A stretch of DNA of 64,000 bases from contig JAJFTT010000067.1 in the NCBI GenBank assembly GCA_021372785.1, forward strand, positions 1-64,000, given 5' to 3'. Made by a program: the position numbers and the translations under genes. Positions 17,501 through 26,500 of the stretch are shown piece by piece. This stretch comes from Negativicutes bacterium. GTDB lineage: Bacteria > Bacillota > JAAYKD01. Within the stretch, counting starts at the first letter, position 1; each line of letters opens with the position of its first letter. The notes under the pieces were generated by a model, which was given only the letters and a program-made list of their open reading frames with translations, searched no databases and had not been told where the DNA came from.

Positions 17501-18130
17501 GATCCGCTGCGTTTCGGTTCTCTGATTCATCGCCTCTGTGAATTGCTGACTCCGGAAACCGACCTGCAGCAGCTGTTGAACCAGGTCTTCGCTGAACCCG
17601 ACTTTATTTTGCAAAGCAGCCGGCGCGAATCGGCGCAAACCCTGCTGCGGCAGCTGCAAAATCAGCCCAGCTATCGGGAAATCTTCCGTCAGCCACAGGC
17701 AACCCGCTTACGGGAGTGGCCGTTCACGGTTCTAGTGGCACCCGGTTTTCTGCTGCAGGGTGTCGTCGATTTCCTGGCGGAACAGGAAGACGGCAGTTGG
17801 CTGTTGCTCGATTATAAAACCAATCGCATCGGGGCGGCGCAAGCAGAGTCCGTTGCGGAAGGCTATGCTCTGCAGCTGCAGCTCTATTGTCTGGCGGTGG
17901 AAAAACTGACCGGCAAACCGGTTTCTCGCGCGCAGCTGGTCTTTGTGCAGCCGGGAATCTGGTGGGACGTTCCTTGCGATGCGGTCACGCTGACCAAAGC
18001 AAGACAAGAAGCGATTGCTTTGGCTGCCGCCATTGAGCGCAGTCTGGATGCGGCTGATTTTAAAAAATGCAGCCGGGAAAACTGTTATCATTGCGAATAT
18101 ACTTCGCTTTGCCATGACAAAAGTGAATGA
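14558..18130 (+). CDS. addA: ATP-dependent helicase/nuclease subunit A (AddA/RexA type)
   Basis: The 1190-residue UvrD/PcrA-type superfamily 1 helicase is fused to a nuclease for RecBCD-like recombination repair. Walker A TAGAGAGKT is at residues 22-30, and FLIDEFQDTN gives motif II. GDAQQSIYGFRGA is motif III, MTIHAAKGLEFPVL motif V and VLYVAMTRARDYLLL motif VI. The C-terminal PD-(D/E)XK nuclease shows GVVDFLAEQ and LLLDYKTNR. The C-terminus also carries C-x2-C-x5-C (CYHCEYTSLC), and VYRRCPRSYYLRY lies before the nuclease. This is the same iron-sulfur pattern as in AddB. AGGGAGG precedes the start, and coupling with addB is by TGATG. Confidence 0.92.
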   Translation: MSVLSEDQQYAAEQVAQSLVLTAGAGAGKTRVLVDRYLNLLQAGLAIDQIVAITFTRKAAAEMRERVGQELRRSLTETSDPAVKQQLSRWLLLLPTANITTIHGFCSGLLRANPLEAGLDPNFSVMEEWQSSRLLQEAMRSACEQILQSKDSGLELLLLEHSPYQLIPKLCSFYQQLRNKGVTLQQLAQVSAAAPADRQVILADLAAAIRLLRAAQPRFDQRGTAVLKSWTKLLERLEDFRQIDFAAAGFEEIAALLQDSIDLCNDLTITGKAKPSKNLLLSDELIRQSKLSVSLNQLYESWLQPYYNSLLQLFQTAEQLFSQAKSKAVALDFADLEAKSLQLLQENPQILTRLQQRYQAFLIDEFQDTNYGQYAFLSLLNNSSLARSLFIAGDAQQSIYGFRGAVVELFSRLSGEIAVALQPSRLPGRKHLRSNYRSGEKIIALINAFFTPLMPDYEAMIAARQLPSETVQLELLLSSGGSAEEFRRLEAETLADRLQQMVAAKEQLVWQRESDGTEAARAVTYADIALLFRSRSSMTYYEAALRRRNLPYLVLGSRSFYQRREIEDILLCLTAIAHPDDEFTLWGWLNVPVNNLPVNALAEHVLQCRRRQQSWLQSIWFGNPQFADDWQVAWRRLTNWRYLQGHVDPAALLQRIHRDLQWETYFAGLPDGEQAMTNLWKFENLVIDASGLEFNGLEECLHYFRQLAEEENEGELTLFEEGQNAIRLMTIHAAKGLEFPVLVLPDLIRRQELPNRDLLLWHPELGLSFANGSLRSQTIRTRLLQEDKAESLRVLYVAMTRARDYLLLCGGELKRPEASSWWQLLSDWLGREPLRAAACSDADSLTLGEHAFRITRAALPKEGVSAESQQTLAAAAVPDEPAEPAAGQMIFPVTTAFTPSAMQREIALVPRPLLKFSATTLLVYRRCPRSYYLRYRLWLKEAQPGFAGTDPDFWQIGGLDRREEEGYDSADVESNQQKLPDDPLRFGSLIHRLCELLTPETDLQQLLNQVFAEPDFILQSSRRESAQTLLRQLQNQPSYREIFRQPQATRLREWPFTVLVAPGFLLQGVVDFLAEQEDGSWLLLDYKTNRIGAAQAESVAEGYALQLQLYCLAVEKLTGKPVSRAQLVFVQPGIWWDVPCDAVTLTKARQEAIALAAAIERSLDAADFKKCSRENCYHCEYTSLCHDKSE

Positions 18131-18145
18131 AAGGAGCAACTCACG

Positions 18146-18862
18146 ATGAAAATTACTTATTTATACAACAGCGGTTTTGCCCTGCAATGGCCGGATCACC
18201 TGGTTATCATTGATTATTGCAAAGATACGCCGGGCAAAGGTCTCTCCGACGGCGTGATCCGCCCCGCAGATTTACAAGGGTTTAAATATGTGACGGTGCT
18301 GGCCAGTCACGGCCATGCCGATCATTTTAACCCCTGCATTCTGGAATGGGCGAAAGAACGCAGGATCCACTATGTGTTTGGCTATGATATCGCGCAAAAA
18401 AACCTGAAAGCGGAAGCAACTTATCTGCGGCCGGGTCAATCGGTCAGCATCGGCGATTTGGATCTCACCGCATATGGCAGCACCGACGAAGGAGTCTCCT
18501 TTCATCTGCGCAAAAAGGATTTTTCCATTTTCCACGCCGGTGATTTAAACAACTGGCATTGGCAGGAAGAATCGACCCCGCAGGAAATCGCCGAAGCAGA
18601 CGCCTGGTTCAAACGGGAACTGGATGTGATTCGCCTGCACACCCTGCCGCTGGACATCGCTTTCTTTCCCATCGATCCCAGGATGAAAACCGATATTTAT
18701 CGCGGCGCTCTGCAATTTGCGGAAGCGACGCATACCACCCGCCTGATTCCGATGCACTTTGGCAATCAGTTGCCCTTGACCAGGAAATTTCTCAATGCCA
18801 TTTCCCCTTACAGCTGGCTGACTTGTATCACCAATCCGGGTGATACCATCGAAGTGAAATAG
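18146..18862 (+). CDS. MBL-fold metal-dependent hydrolase
   Basis: The 238-residue metallo-beta-lactamase-fold protein has the metal motif SHGHADHF (residues ~53-60), HAGDLNNW (~132-139) and MHFG (~203-206). It is UlaG-like in layout and probably cytoplasmic, as there is no signal peptide. The substrate is unknown. It follows addA by 15 nt with AAAGGAG as ribosome site and is probably on the addBA transcript; no functional link to recombination is evident. Confidence 0.85.
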   Translation: MKITYLYNSGFALQWPDHLVIIDYCKDTPGKGLSDGVIRPADLQGFKYVTVLASHGHADHFNPCILEWAKERRIHYVFGYDIAQKNLKAEATYLRPGQSVSIGDLDLTAYGSTDEGVSFHLRKKDFSIFHAGDLNNWHWQEESTPQEIAEADAWFKRELDVIRLHTLPLDIAFFPIDPRMKTDIYRGALQFAEATHTTRLIPMHFGNQLPLTRKFLNAISPYSWLTCITNPGDTIEVK

Positions 18863-18889
18863 CGAAAAACCACGAGGAGGAGAAGAAAA

Positions 18890-19261
18890 ATGCAATTCAA
18901 ATTAAGCCACAGCAACATCAACGTGACCGACATGCAGCGCAGTTTGGACTTCTATGAAAAAGCGCTGGGGTTAAAAATTCTACGGGACAGCAGCGCCAAA
19001 GACGGACGTTACCGCATCTGCCACCTCACCGACGGCTCCGGTATTTACAGTTTTGAAATCACCTGGCTGCGGGATAAGCAGGGGCCTTATGAACTGGGTG
19101 ATAATGAATCCCACATCGCCTTTATCGTGGACGATTTTGCCGCCGCCCATCAACTGCACCAGGAGATGGGTATCATCTGCTATGAAAATCCGGGTATGGG
19201 CATCTATTTTATCGAAGATCCGGATGGTTACTGGCTGGAGATTTTGCCGGCCAAACGCTGA
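18890..19261 (+). CDS. VOC-family protein, lactoylglutathione lyase-like
   Basis: The 123-residue protein has the two beta-alpha-beta-beta-beta units of glyoxalase I. It keeps all four metal ligands of that fold: H in LSHSNINV, E in SFEITWL, H in SHIAFIVDD and E in YWLEILP. This suggests a glyoxalase or related isomerase. It follows the MBL gene by 27 nt after a GAGGAGGAG site, and is last in the addB-addA-MBL-VOC run. A terminator lies downstream. Confidence 0.85.
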   Translation: MQFKLSHSNINVTDMQRSLDFYEKALGLKILRDSSAKDGRYRICHLTDGSGIYSFEITWLRDKQGPYELGDNESHIAFIVDDFAAAHQLHQEMGIICYENPGMGIYFIEDPDGYWLEILPAKR

Positions 19262-19298
19262 TCTCTGCCTCTGCTCAGCCATATTTTGCTGATTTGGC

Positions 19299-19370
19299 AA
19301 GCCGGTGCTTTTCTGCTACTGTTTCATCAATCAATGAAATGGCCGAAGAAAAAGCATCGGCTTATTTTTT
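19299..19370 (+). terminator. Terminator after the addBA-MBL-VOC run
   Basis: AAGCCGGTGCTTTT pairs with AAAAAGCATCGGCTT across a long apical loop that contains a second small hairpin (TTTCAT/ATGAAA). A run of six T follows. Confidence 0.8.
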
Positions 19371-19375
19371 ACCGC

Positions 19376-19405
19376 TTGACAGCCTATCCTAACATATGTT
19401 ATTAT
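19376..19405 (+). promoter_or_regulatory. Promoter and palindromic operator of the PadR-tsf-like unit
   Basis: TTGACA (19376-19381) and TATTAT (19400-19405) are separated by 18 bp. The perfect palindrome AACATATGTT (19391-19400) lies in the spacer and touches the -10 box, and CTATGTT repeats half of it at 19410-19416. This is a likely site for autoregulation by the PadR protein. Confidence 0.6.
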
Positions 19406-19435
19406 TAACCTATGTTAAAGAAAGAAGGTGCTATT

Positions 19436-19984
19436 TTGATTCAAACTGCAATTTTAGGTTTGCTGAATAAAAAAGCCATGTCGGGTTATGATTTAAAAAA
19501 AGCCATGCAGGATTCATTGATTATGTATTGGTCCGGCAATAATAATCAGATTTATAAAGTCTTATTGGAATTGAAAAATCAGGGTCTCGTCAGCTGCCAG
19601 ACCGAACATCAGGAGAGCGCTCCCTCCAAAAAAGTCTACACCATCACCGCTCAGGGCCGCATCACCCTGCAGGAACAACTCTGCAGCCTGCCGATTGAGC
19701 TGCCGGAATTTAAAAAGCCGTTTCTGATTCAATTTGCCAACGCCGACGTGCTGAGCAAAAGACAGTGGCAGGAACTGATGCTGAATTATCAAACCGAGCT
19801 GCGCAATCAGTTGCTCTTACAAAAACGAAAACAGCAGCAGGAATTGGAACAGACAAACTGCTCCGCAGAGGAGCATTGGCTTGCTGCCATGCTTTATGAA
19901 AATATTATTGGCTTTTATCAGACAGAATTGAACTGGACTGAGCGAGTCCTCTGGGGACAGTCAAATTTACGACAGGAGGAATGA
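19436..19984 (+). CDS. PadR-family transcriptional regulator
   Basis: The 182-residue protein has the PadR winged helix in residues ~1-80: LGLLNKKAMSGYDLKKAM, then NNNQIYKVLLELKNQGLV and a wing reading KKVYTITAQGR. A C-terminal helical dimerisation domain follows (PadR subfamily 2 size). PadR proteins usually repress a neighbouring gene and are released by small phenolics, drugs or stress signals. The TTG at 19436 fits the family N-terminus (IQTAILGLL) and follows AGAAGGTG; the ATG at 19412 is about where transcription would begin. Its stop overlaps an ATG of the EF-Ts-like gene. Confidence 0.88.
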   Translation: MIQTAILGLLNKKAMSGYDLKKAMQDSLIMYWSGNNNQIYKVLLELKNQGLVSCQTEHQESAPSKKVYTITAQGRITLQEQLCSLPIELPEFKKPFLIQFANADVLSKRQWQELMLNYQTELRNQLLLQKRKQQQELEQTNCSAEEHWLAAMLYENIIGFYQTELNWTERVLWGQSNLRQEE

Positions 19985-19989
19985 ACAAG

Positions 19990-20862
19990 ATGAATTTGGA
20001 AAATATCAAAATTTTACGGCAGGAAACCGGCGCCGGTGTGCTGGACTGCCGGCAAGCGCTGCATACAGCCAATGATGACCTGAAAATCGCCATGTCGATT
20101 TTAATTGAAAAAGGATTCCATTTAGCGCAAAAAAAGGAGAATCGCATAGCGGCAGACGGCATTGCTTTTGCCGGTGTCTATGGCCCACGCGCTGTCTTGC
20201 TGGAAGTCAGCTCGGAATCCGATTTTGTAGCCGGCAACGCCTTATTTATTGCCAATGCCGAGCAGATCGCGCGGGCAATTGCGAAATATCGCCCAGCCGA
20301 CCCGGAACAGCTGCTGCAGTGCCCCAGCGATGACCCGGACCTGACAGTGCGTCAGCTGATGCAGAAAATGGTCCTGATGTTTAATGAAAAAATCGTCATC
20401 CGCCGTTTTCAGATACTGAACGGTGACTTTCCGATTGCCTTTATGCATCAGAACGGTAAATACGGTGTTATTCTCAATCTAAGCGTTGACCACCCCATCG
20501 AGGCGTCGGCTCTTCAATTGATTGGCAAGGAAATTGCCATGCAAATCGCCGCGATGCAGCCCAAGTATCTGACCCGCGAGCAGATCCCACCGGCAGCTTT
20601 GGCGGCAGTCCAAGCGCAACTGCAGACAGAGCTGGAATTGGAACAAGCCATGCATAAAAAACCGCCTGCTGTCCTGGCAAAAATCCTGCAGGGGCGCCTG
20701 GAGAAATTCTACCGGGAGAACTGCTTATTGGAACAGCAAACCATCAGAGATGACAGCATTACAGTCGCTCAGTATCTGGCGGCAGCCGGCAATGCGCTGC
20801 ATAGTAGGATCCAAGTCACCGAGTTTTACCGCTATCAAAAAGCGGAAGAACCCGGCAGCTGA
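19990..20862 (+). CDS. tsf: Elongation factor Ts homologue (probable paralogue)
   Basis: The 290-residue protein is a full-length EF-Ts, the nucleotide exchange factor of EF-Tu. The N-terminal UBA-like segment reads LRQETGAGVLDCRQAL, and the core contact reads ESDFVAGN (canonical TDFVAKN), keeping the Asp-Phe pair. EKIVIRRFQ and IAMQIAAMQPKYL follow, with EGRL-like QGRLEKFY and LLEQQTIRDD near the C-terminus. Many usually conserved positions differ. It is not next to rpsB, as the housekeeping tsf nearly always is, but forms a two-gene unit with a PadR regulator. I therefore infer a second, regulated copy. The ATG at 19990 is preferred: AGGAGG is ten bases upstream, whereas it abuts the ATG at 19981. 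Confidence 0.88.
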   Translation: MNLENIKILRQETGAGVLDCRQALHTANDDLKIAMSILIEKGFHLAQKKENRIAADGIAFAGVYGPRAVLLEVSSESDFVAGNALFIANAEQIARAIAKYRPADPEQLLQCPSDDPDLTVRQLMQKMVLMFNEKIVIRRFQILNGDFPIAFMHQNGKYGVILNLSVDHPIEASALQLIGKEIAMQIAAMQPKYLTREQIPPAALAAVQAQLQTELELEQAMHKKPPAVLAKILQGRLEKFYRENCLLEQQTIRDDSITVAQYLAAAGNALHSRIQVTEFYRYQKAEEPGS

Positions 20863-20884
20863 TAGATTTTTGCTTTGCTTGCCT

Positions 20885-21195
20885 TTATAGTAAAGGCTCC
20901 ATCACAATTGGGTAACCGGCTTCCGGAACCAACCGGATGCAGGCATCCACATCCGGGGTCGCTAAGGCAAAATGCCGAATACTGCCTGAGGTGCTGCCTC
21001 CTTGCAGTTTGCAGTGATTTCTATCTTACGATTACCGGTTGACAGCATCATACCGCAGTTATTGTCGTTTCGCCAGGATCTGATTTCCCGCAAGCTAAGC
21101 AGACGCGCAAAAAAATCAACTGTCTGCCGGTATTCAGCCTCACCCAGGGTTTTTATGGCGATGTGATGCGTTCCGCTGACTTATTTACTTTTCAT
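20885..21195 (-). pseudogene. Decayed VOC (glyoxalase-like) gene
   Basis: An intact AGGAGGAG site and ATG are followed by a TAA at codon 5. The same frame then reads GTHHIAIKTLGEAEYRQTVD and NCGMMLSTGNRKIEITAN. A frameshift moves the rest (SGSIRHFALATPDVDACIRL, then AGYPIVMEPLL and a stop) to another frame. With two lesions in ~100 codons the gene is dead. It is a different VOC subfamily from the intact gene at 18890. Confidence 0.85.
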
Positions 21196-21223
21196 ATTGA
21201 TCTCCTCCTTGATCGGTTATTGA

Positions 21224-21261
21224 AAAAGGCGTACTGGTAAATTCATACCAATACGCCTTTT
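21224..21261. terminator. Bidirectional terminator after the S9 peptidase gene
   Basis: AAAAGGCGTACTGGTA pairs with TACCAATACGCCTTTT (one mismatch) around the loop AATTCA. On the minus strand a T run follows, serving the S9 peptidase gene. Confidence 0.8.
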
Positions 21262-21314
21262 GATTTTGCTTTCCGAAGAGACATTCCTCCTCGAAGACAG
21301 ATATTTTGTTTTGC

Positions 21315-23333
21315 CTATTTCATCAGATAAGTATCGAACCAACGCATAATCTGACGTAAGCGGTCCTGGCGGTTCATCGGTTTACCGCTGCGGGAAAGCT
21401 CATGGTTTTCACCGGCAAAACGGACAAATTCGCACTTATTGCCCAAACGCATCAAAGCGACATAGAACTGTTCGGCTTGTTCCATGGGGCAGCGATAATC
21501 TTCTTCGGACTGCATAAACAAGACAGGGGTTCTGACATTGGGAGCATAGCGGATCGGACTGCGTGACATGATAAATTCCTCGCCGCCTTTATCCCAAAGA
21601 TCAACACCGCCCATACCGGACTTGTTGCCGACCCAGCCAATATCGGACACGCCATATTTCGTGTACATATTGGAAATGGAACGCAGAGAAACCGCTGCTT
21701 TGAAACGGTTGGTCTGGGTGATCATCCAGTTGGTCATATAACCGCCGTAAGAACCGCCAATCACACCGCAGCGACTGGCATCAAGCCAAGTATTGTCTTT
21801 CAGGGCCTGGTCGGTGATATTCATTAAGTCGGCATAGTCACCGCCGCCCCAGTCACCGATCACACCCAGCGCATGTTTCTCGCCATAGGTAGCAGACCCG
21901 CGCGGATTGCTGATTAAAACAGCATAACCGTTGGCCGCCAGTAATTGATATTCAAAGAAATAGGCATAGCCGGAAGCGCCGTAAGGGCCGCCGTGAATAT
22001 TCAGAACCAAGGGGTATTTCTGCTCGGGGTCATAATTGATCGGTTTCAGCAGCCAGCCATGAACTTCGACCTGATCGCGGCTGATCGTTGAAATCGGTTC
22101 CATCCCGGCGACATAAACTTCATTCAGCAAAGCCTGATTGAGTTCGGTCAGGCGAATACCTTCTGTCATTTCCGGTGCTTTATAATAGATATTGCTGGCA
22201 CAAACCGAGCCGTCCAGAACATAGGCGACCGGCATATTGCCGTCTTTCGTTAAAGCCGGTGCCGCGCTGAAACTGGTGATCGCATGTTTTCCGGTTGTGA
22301 CCATCGTCTGGCTGCCGTCGTTTAAATCGAAACGATAAAGATTGGTTTCACCATGAACCGTGATCAGGGCATAAAGAGCGGAGCTGTCGCCAACCCAGGC
22401 ATAAGTACCGTTGCCGCCATCGGCTCTGGCATCGCCGCCGCAGTTGTTGCCAACCGTATAGTCAAACGGTTCCGTCAGATTTTTTGCTGCGCCGCCTTCA
22501 ACGGGACGGACCAGAATGCTGGTATTGACACCGTTTTTACCCTGGCCTTTTTCATGACCAAGGTAAGCAATCCATTTGCCGTCCGGAGAGAAGAGCGGAT
22601 CATGGGCGGTGCCTTCGCTGTTGCTGACCGCTTTGATCTCGCCGCTGGCGATGTCTACGGTCCAGACGTTGTTGATTTCATTGATCTCATCGTCTTCCAA
22701 ACGGGAGCTGACAAAAGCCAGTTTTTTGCCGTCCGGGCTCCAGGCAGGAGACGCTTCGCTGAATTTGCCGTCGGTGATTTGTTTATATTCACCGGTTTTC
22801 AGATTCATCACAAAGAGATGTTTGTTGCGGGGATCGAGAAAACCCATGCCATTGAATTTGTAACGCAGCTTGGTGATCACGCGCATATCTTTGTTTTTTT
22901 GTTCCGGTTTGGTGCCGGGAACAAAAGAGGAGAAGGCAACTTCGTTGCCATTGGAAGGATTCCAAACGAGGCCGCCTAACCCTTCTTCCCAGGTGGTCAC
23001 TTGTTTGGCTTCACCGCCATCCAGAGCGATGATCCAAAGCTGGTTCTTGCCGCTGCGATTGGACATAAAATAAATGCCTTTGCCGCAGGCAGTCCAGCGG
23101 GGAGCGGTATCGCGGATCAATTTATCGCTGCTCTGCGGATAGGTGAATTGATGCGGCGCACTCCAGCCTTCGTCTGTTTTGTCGAGCAGCCAGAGGGTAC
23201 TCTTGTAGCCATTCTTTTCGAGATCCATGACCGTGTGCACATAAACGATATGCTGACCATCCGGGCTGAGTTGGCAGTCACCGGGAAACTTCATCCCCAT
23301 AAAATCGTCTATGGTAATGGGACGTTTGTTCAT
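21315..23333 (-). CDS. S9-family serine peptidase (acylaminoacyl-peptidase-like)
   Basis: The 672-residue protein has an N-terminal beta-propeller (residues ~1-400; repeated blades such as SPDGKKLAFVSSR and SPDGKWIAYLG). A C-terminal alpha/beta-hydrolase domain follows. The catalytic serine is in GGSYGGY, the aspartate in EEDYRCP and the histidine in GENHELSR, as in acyl-peptide hydrolase/dipeptidyl-peptidase relatives. HGGPYGASGY supplies the oxyanion region. There is no signal peptide, so it is probably a cytoplasmic oligopeptidase. The start is preceded by GAAGGGAG, and it is monocistronic. Confidence 0.93.
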   Translation of the reverse strand: MNKRPITIDDFMGMKFPGDCQLSPDGQHIVYVHTVMDLEKNGYKSTLWLLDKTDEGWSAPHQFTYPQSSDKLIRDTAPRWTACGKGIYFMSNRSGKNQLWIIALDGGEAKQVTTWEEGLGGLVWNPSNGNEVAFSSFVPGTKPEQKNKDMRVITKLRYKFNGMGFLDPRNKHLFVMNLKTGEYKQITDGKFSEASPAWSPDGKKLAFVSSRLEDDEINEINNVWTVDIASGEIKAVSNSEGTAHDPLFSPDGKWIAYLGHEKGQGKNGVNTSILVRPVEGGAAKNLTEPFDYTVGNNCGGDARADGGNGTYAWVGDSSALYALITVHGETNLYRFDLNDGSQTMVTTGKHAITSFSAAPALTKDGNMPVAYVLDGSVCASNIYYKAPEMTEGIRLTELNQALLNEVYVAGMEPISTISRDQVEVHGWLLKPINYDPEQKYPLVLNIHGGPYGASGYAYFFEYQLLAANGYAVLISNPRGSATYGEKHALGVIGDWGGGDYADLMNITDQALKDNTWLDASRCGVIGGSYGGYMTNWMITQTNRFKAAVSLRSISNMYTKYGVSDIGWVGNKSGMGGVDLWDKGGEEFIMSRSPIRYAPNVRTPVLFMQSEEDYRCPMEQAEQFYVALMRLGNKCEFVRFAGENHELSRSGKPMNRQDRLRQIMRWFDTYLMK

Positions 23334-23463
23334 CTGAATCGACTCCCTTCAAGATTTGGGTATCCATTTACCCTTCTGTTTGATCTTTCGCCGGATCAGA
23401 CCGAATTTCCTTTCGCTAACCGAAAAAGCTTAGGTCGCTTCTTGCGATTTATGCTTTATCAGC

Positions 23464-23508
23464 AAGCTCTCCCTGCAGCAAGTGTTGACCGGCTGCAGGG
23501 AGAGGCTT
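23464..23508. repeat. Inverted repeat in the gap between the S9 peptidase and giant gene 1
   Basis: A 12-bp perfect stem CTCTCCCTGCAG/CTGCAGGGAGAG has a ~14-nt loop. It lies 92 nt past the stop of the giant gene on the minus strand and could terminate it, but no T tract follows. The rest of 23334-23599 shows nothing else I can support. Confidence 0.6.
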
Positions 23509-23599
23509 GAAAAAGAACCATTCACAAAAGGGTAACTGCAAGCCGCACGATAACGCGGCGAGGCAATGGCAACCGCCTGGCAGGCAGATAATCTTATTG

Positions 23600-26500
23600 C
23601 TAGACCGGAGGGCCAACCAAGGTCCCCTGCTGCTTCTGAATATTGATTGTGTTTGTTGCAGAAATCAGGGCATTGGCTGCATTTTCTACTTCTGTCTGTG
23701 TGGCATTGTCGTTAGTGATCACAGCCATCGCTTCATCAAAAATATCCTGATAAGCTTCATAAGCAGAGAAGCTTACCCAAAAGGAGGAGTCTGGAACATC
23801 CGTTCCGTTTTCGCTGGGTCGCAGCGACGACAGTACTGAATCAGCTGCCCGCAGCGCATTGTCTAAAGCTGACTTATCAACTCTGCCATCCAAATCCGGA
23901 TCATGGGTGATGGTATGACCGTCTGTCACTGTCAAATTGGCTGCATTGACATTTCTGATGATAGTCACATCGGAATCGACTACGCCGCTGACGAGAAAAT
24001 CACTAAGGCAGCGTTCGTTGTCACCACCGATAATCACTAAATAAGGTACCGCAACACCTGGTGTTTCGAAAACCAGGCTGACGTCGGCCGGACAATACCA
24101 CATTTCATAGCGTTGGAAGGCAGCGACAGCAGGGACTGTCAGCGTTTGGACATTGCCAAAAATGGCGAAAGCCACGAACCGGTCTGCTGTCGCACACTCA
24201 CTATGCTCTCCCGTGTAATCCTTAGGATGATCCACACCGCAATTCCAATAGATGTTGCTGCCAAAATGGTAATCCACCTCATTGCCTGTCGGGGGAATGC
24301 TCTGCACTTTCACCAAATTCAAAGTATACCAATCACCGACACAGTAATTTTCAATCATGCAGTTGACTGCGGAAGTCACCGTTGTGCCGTTACATAAACT
24401 ATAGAGTGTAATTGATTTATCGCCATCCAGAGGATTGAGCGAAGTTCCTGCCTGCAGGCTGATACCACCGGGAACGTAAGCGCCGCGCAGATCCACGTCA
24501 AAACTGATGGTATTCAAAATCAGGGTCAGACCGGCGGAGAAAGAGCAGTTGTTGAAGGTAAGGTTGCCACCCCAACTATAATCTGCCGTAGGATCAAACG
24601 GCGTGCTACAAGTAACCGTGACCGGCATGGTGAAGTTCTTATTGTTGATCACCTGGTCAAAATCGGGAGAGACCACAAAACTGTTGATCCCGGATTCAAC
24701 TTGGGAGTACGGTTCAAGTGCGCTGACAAAATTTCTCAGGTATTCGCGCATTAATCCATCAGGAACTCCATTATTTGGCGCAAATACAGTCCCCTCATAA
24801 TCCGTGATGACACCTGTTTCAACCATTTTAATCACAGCAGCGTAATAAGGCTCCGTTCCCACTAGATCGCTGAAATTCGGCACTGTAAAGTTGCCAGTTA
24901 AGTGATGTGCCAGCTTTGCATCAAGCTGATCCAGGATAGCCGCAATTTCCGCCCGCGTCAGCATGTTATAGGGTTTGATTTCATTCGCTGTTCCGCTGAT
25001 CAAGCCGTGCTTTAAAAGGAACGCCATTGCTGCTTGCTTATCGGCTGACATTGCTGTCCAATCGGCGCTGTAACTCAGACTGTAGCTAGCGATTTCTTCC
25101 TGGGTAGGAGCTGCCAGACCATAACCATCTTGGAATGCCGCATAAATCTGGCTCGCCACATCAACGCGGTTGACCGCAGGAGGCAGATAATTCAGCCAGG
25201 CATAGACAACCGTGATCACCTGATTGTTCTTTGTCCAGGTCACCGTCAGGCGGACATTATAAGGGTTCGTAATCGGTGTCGAGACACTGGGATTCAGGTG
25301 AGTCTTGTCTGCAAAATACTCTGGCGTGACCGTGAGCGGCTGCCAATAGCCATCGGGATGGTTCTCATCATAGAGGATCTGCTCCACCGTATAAGCATAT
25401 TCCGTAGCGTTGGCTGTGCCAATATAGACGCCGTAATCACCGGCATTACCAAAGACATGCGGTGCATCGATGGCAAAACCCGTCTCTGTCTCTGTTTGGT
25501 TGATCACAAAGTATTGATCCGGCTGCTCTACAATGATTCTGGCACCGTTCCCAGCGTTGATACCGATGGTTACATTACCGTAATTGACAATGGTAACTTC
25601 CTTTGCGCCGATTGTGGTCAGACTATCGCCCGCCCAGGAAGCGCTGAGCAAGACAGAACCCGTCACATTGACAGCAGAGATATCATAGTTACCGATCACC
25701 ACCAGATCCCCTGTCACAGTTCCGCTGACTGCACAATTGGCTGTTGTGCTGCTGGTTAGGAAAAGGTAACCGATCGCCGGTTCGATGCTTCCCAAAGACA
25801 AGGACGCGCACGTGCAATCCTTTGTCATTTCATAGCGATAAATACCGTTCGTTCCGCTTTGCGTGGCAACAACCTCTGCAGAACCGGTTTTACCCCAGAG
25901 CAGCATTGACAGATAATGCTTGGCCAATTCGGATCTTGGATTGTTGCGGTCCTTCACACAATTGGTATGGTCGCCGATATAGTTTTCGGCATGATCCCCG
26001 TTGCACTCCCACATTATCTGGGCGCCAAAAGGATCATTCGCCGGGGCAGTAGCAGCCTTCGTTATTTTCACCCCATTCAGCGTGAAATAGGTGTTGGCTG
26101 TCTTGCAGGCTGCATTGACATTCACAGTGGAATTGACGGTCATACCATTCTCAATGCCATTGATATCAATCCGCAGCGGTGAATTAAGCTGAACCGGTGC
26201 AGGTTTAATGCTTTCATCCAACACAGCGTTGACTGTTTGACTCAAAATCGTGACTCCATCCAAATTGACTGCAAAGCTGCGATCACCCAATTTCAGCGTC
26301 AAACCACTGTTAAAGTGACAATCGGTGAAGCGAATTTCTCCGCCCCAGTCCCCGCTTTGCCCCGGTTCACAAGTGACGATGACCGGGTTGCTAAAGGTTT
26401 TGCTCTGCACCGTTTGGGATTGATTTTTAGATACTATAAAACTCGCCTGGCTTGAGGGAATCGGACCGATGATTGACTGTAATGAAGTAATGAGGCGCGC

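Noticed and set aside
20878-20900. Hairpin GCCTTTA-TAG-TAAAGGC after the EF-Ts-like gene as a terminator
   Set aside because: No T tract follows on either strand. It lies in the dead VOC gene, so I do not call it.
22353-22979. 208-codon plus-strand frame within the S9 peptidase region
   Set aside because: It is antisense to conserved propeller blades and has no ribosome site.
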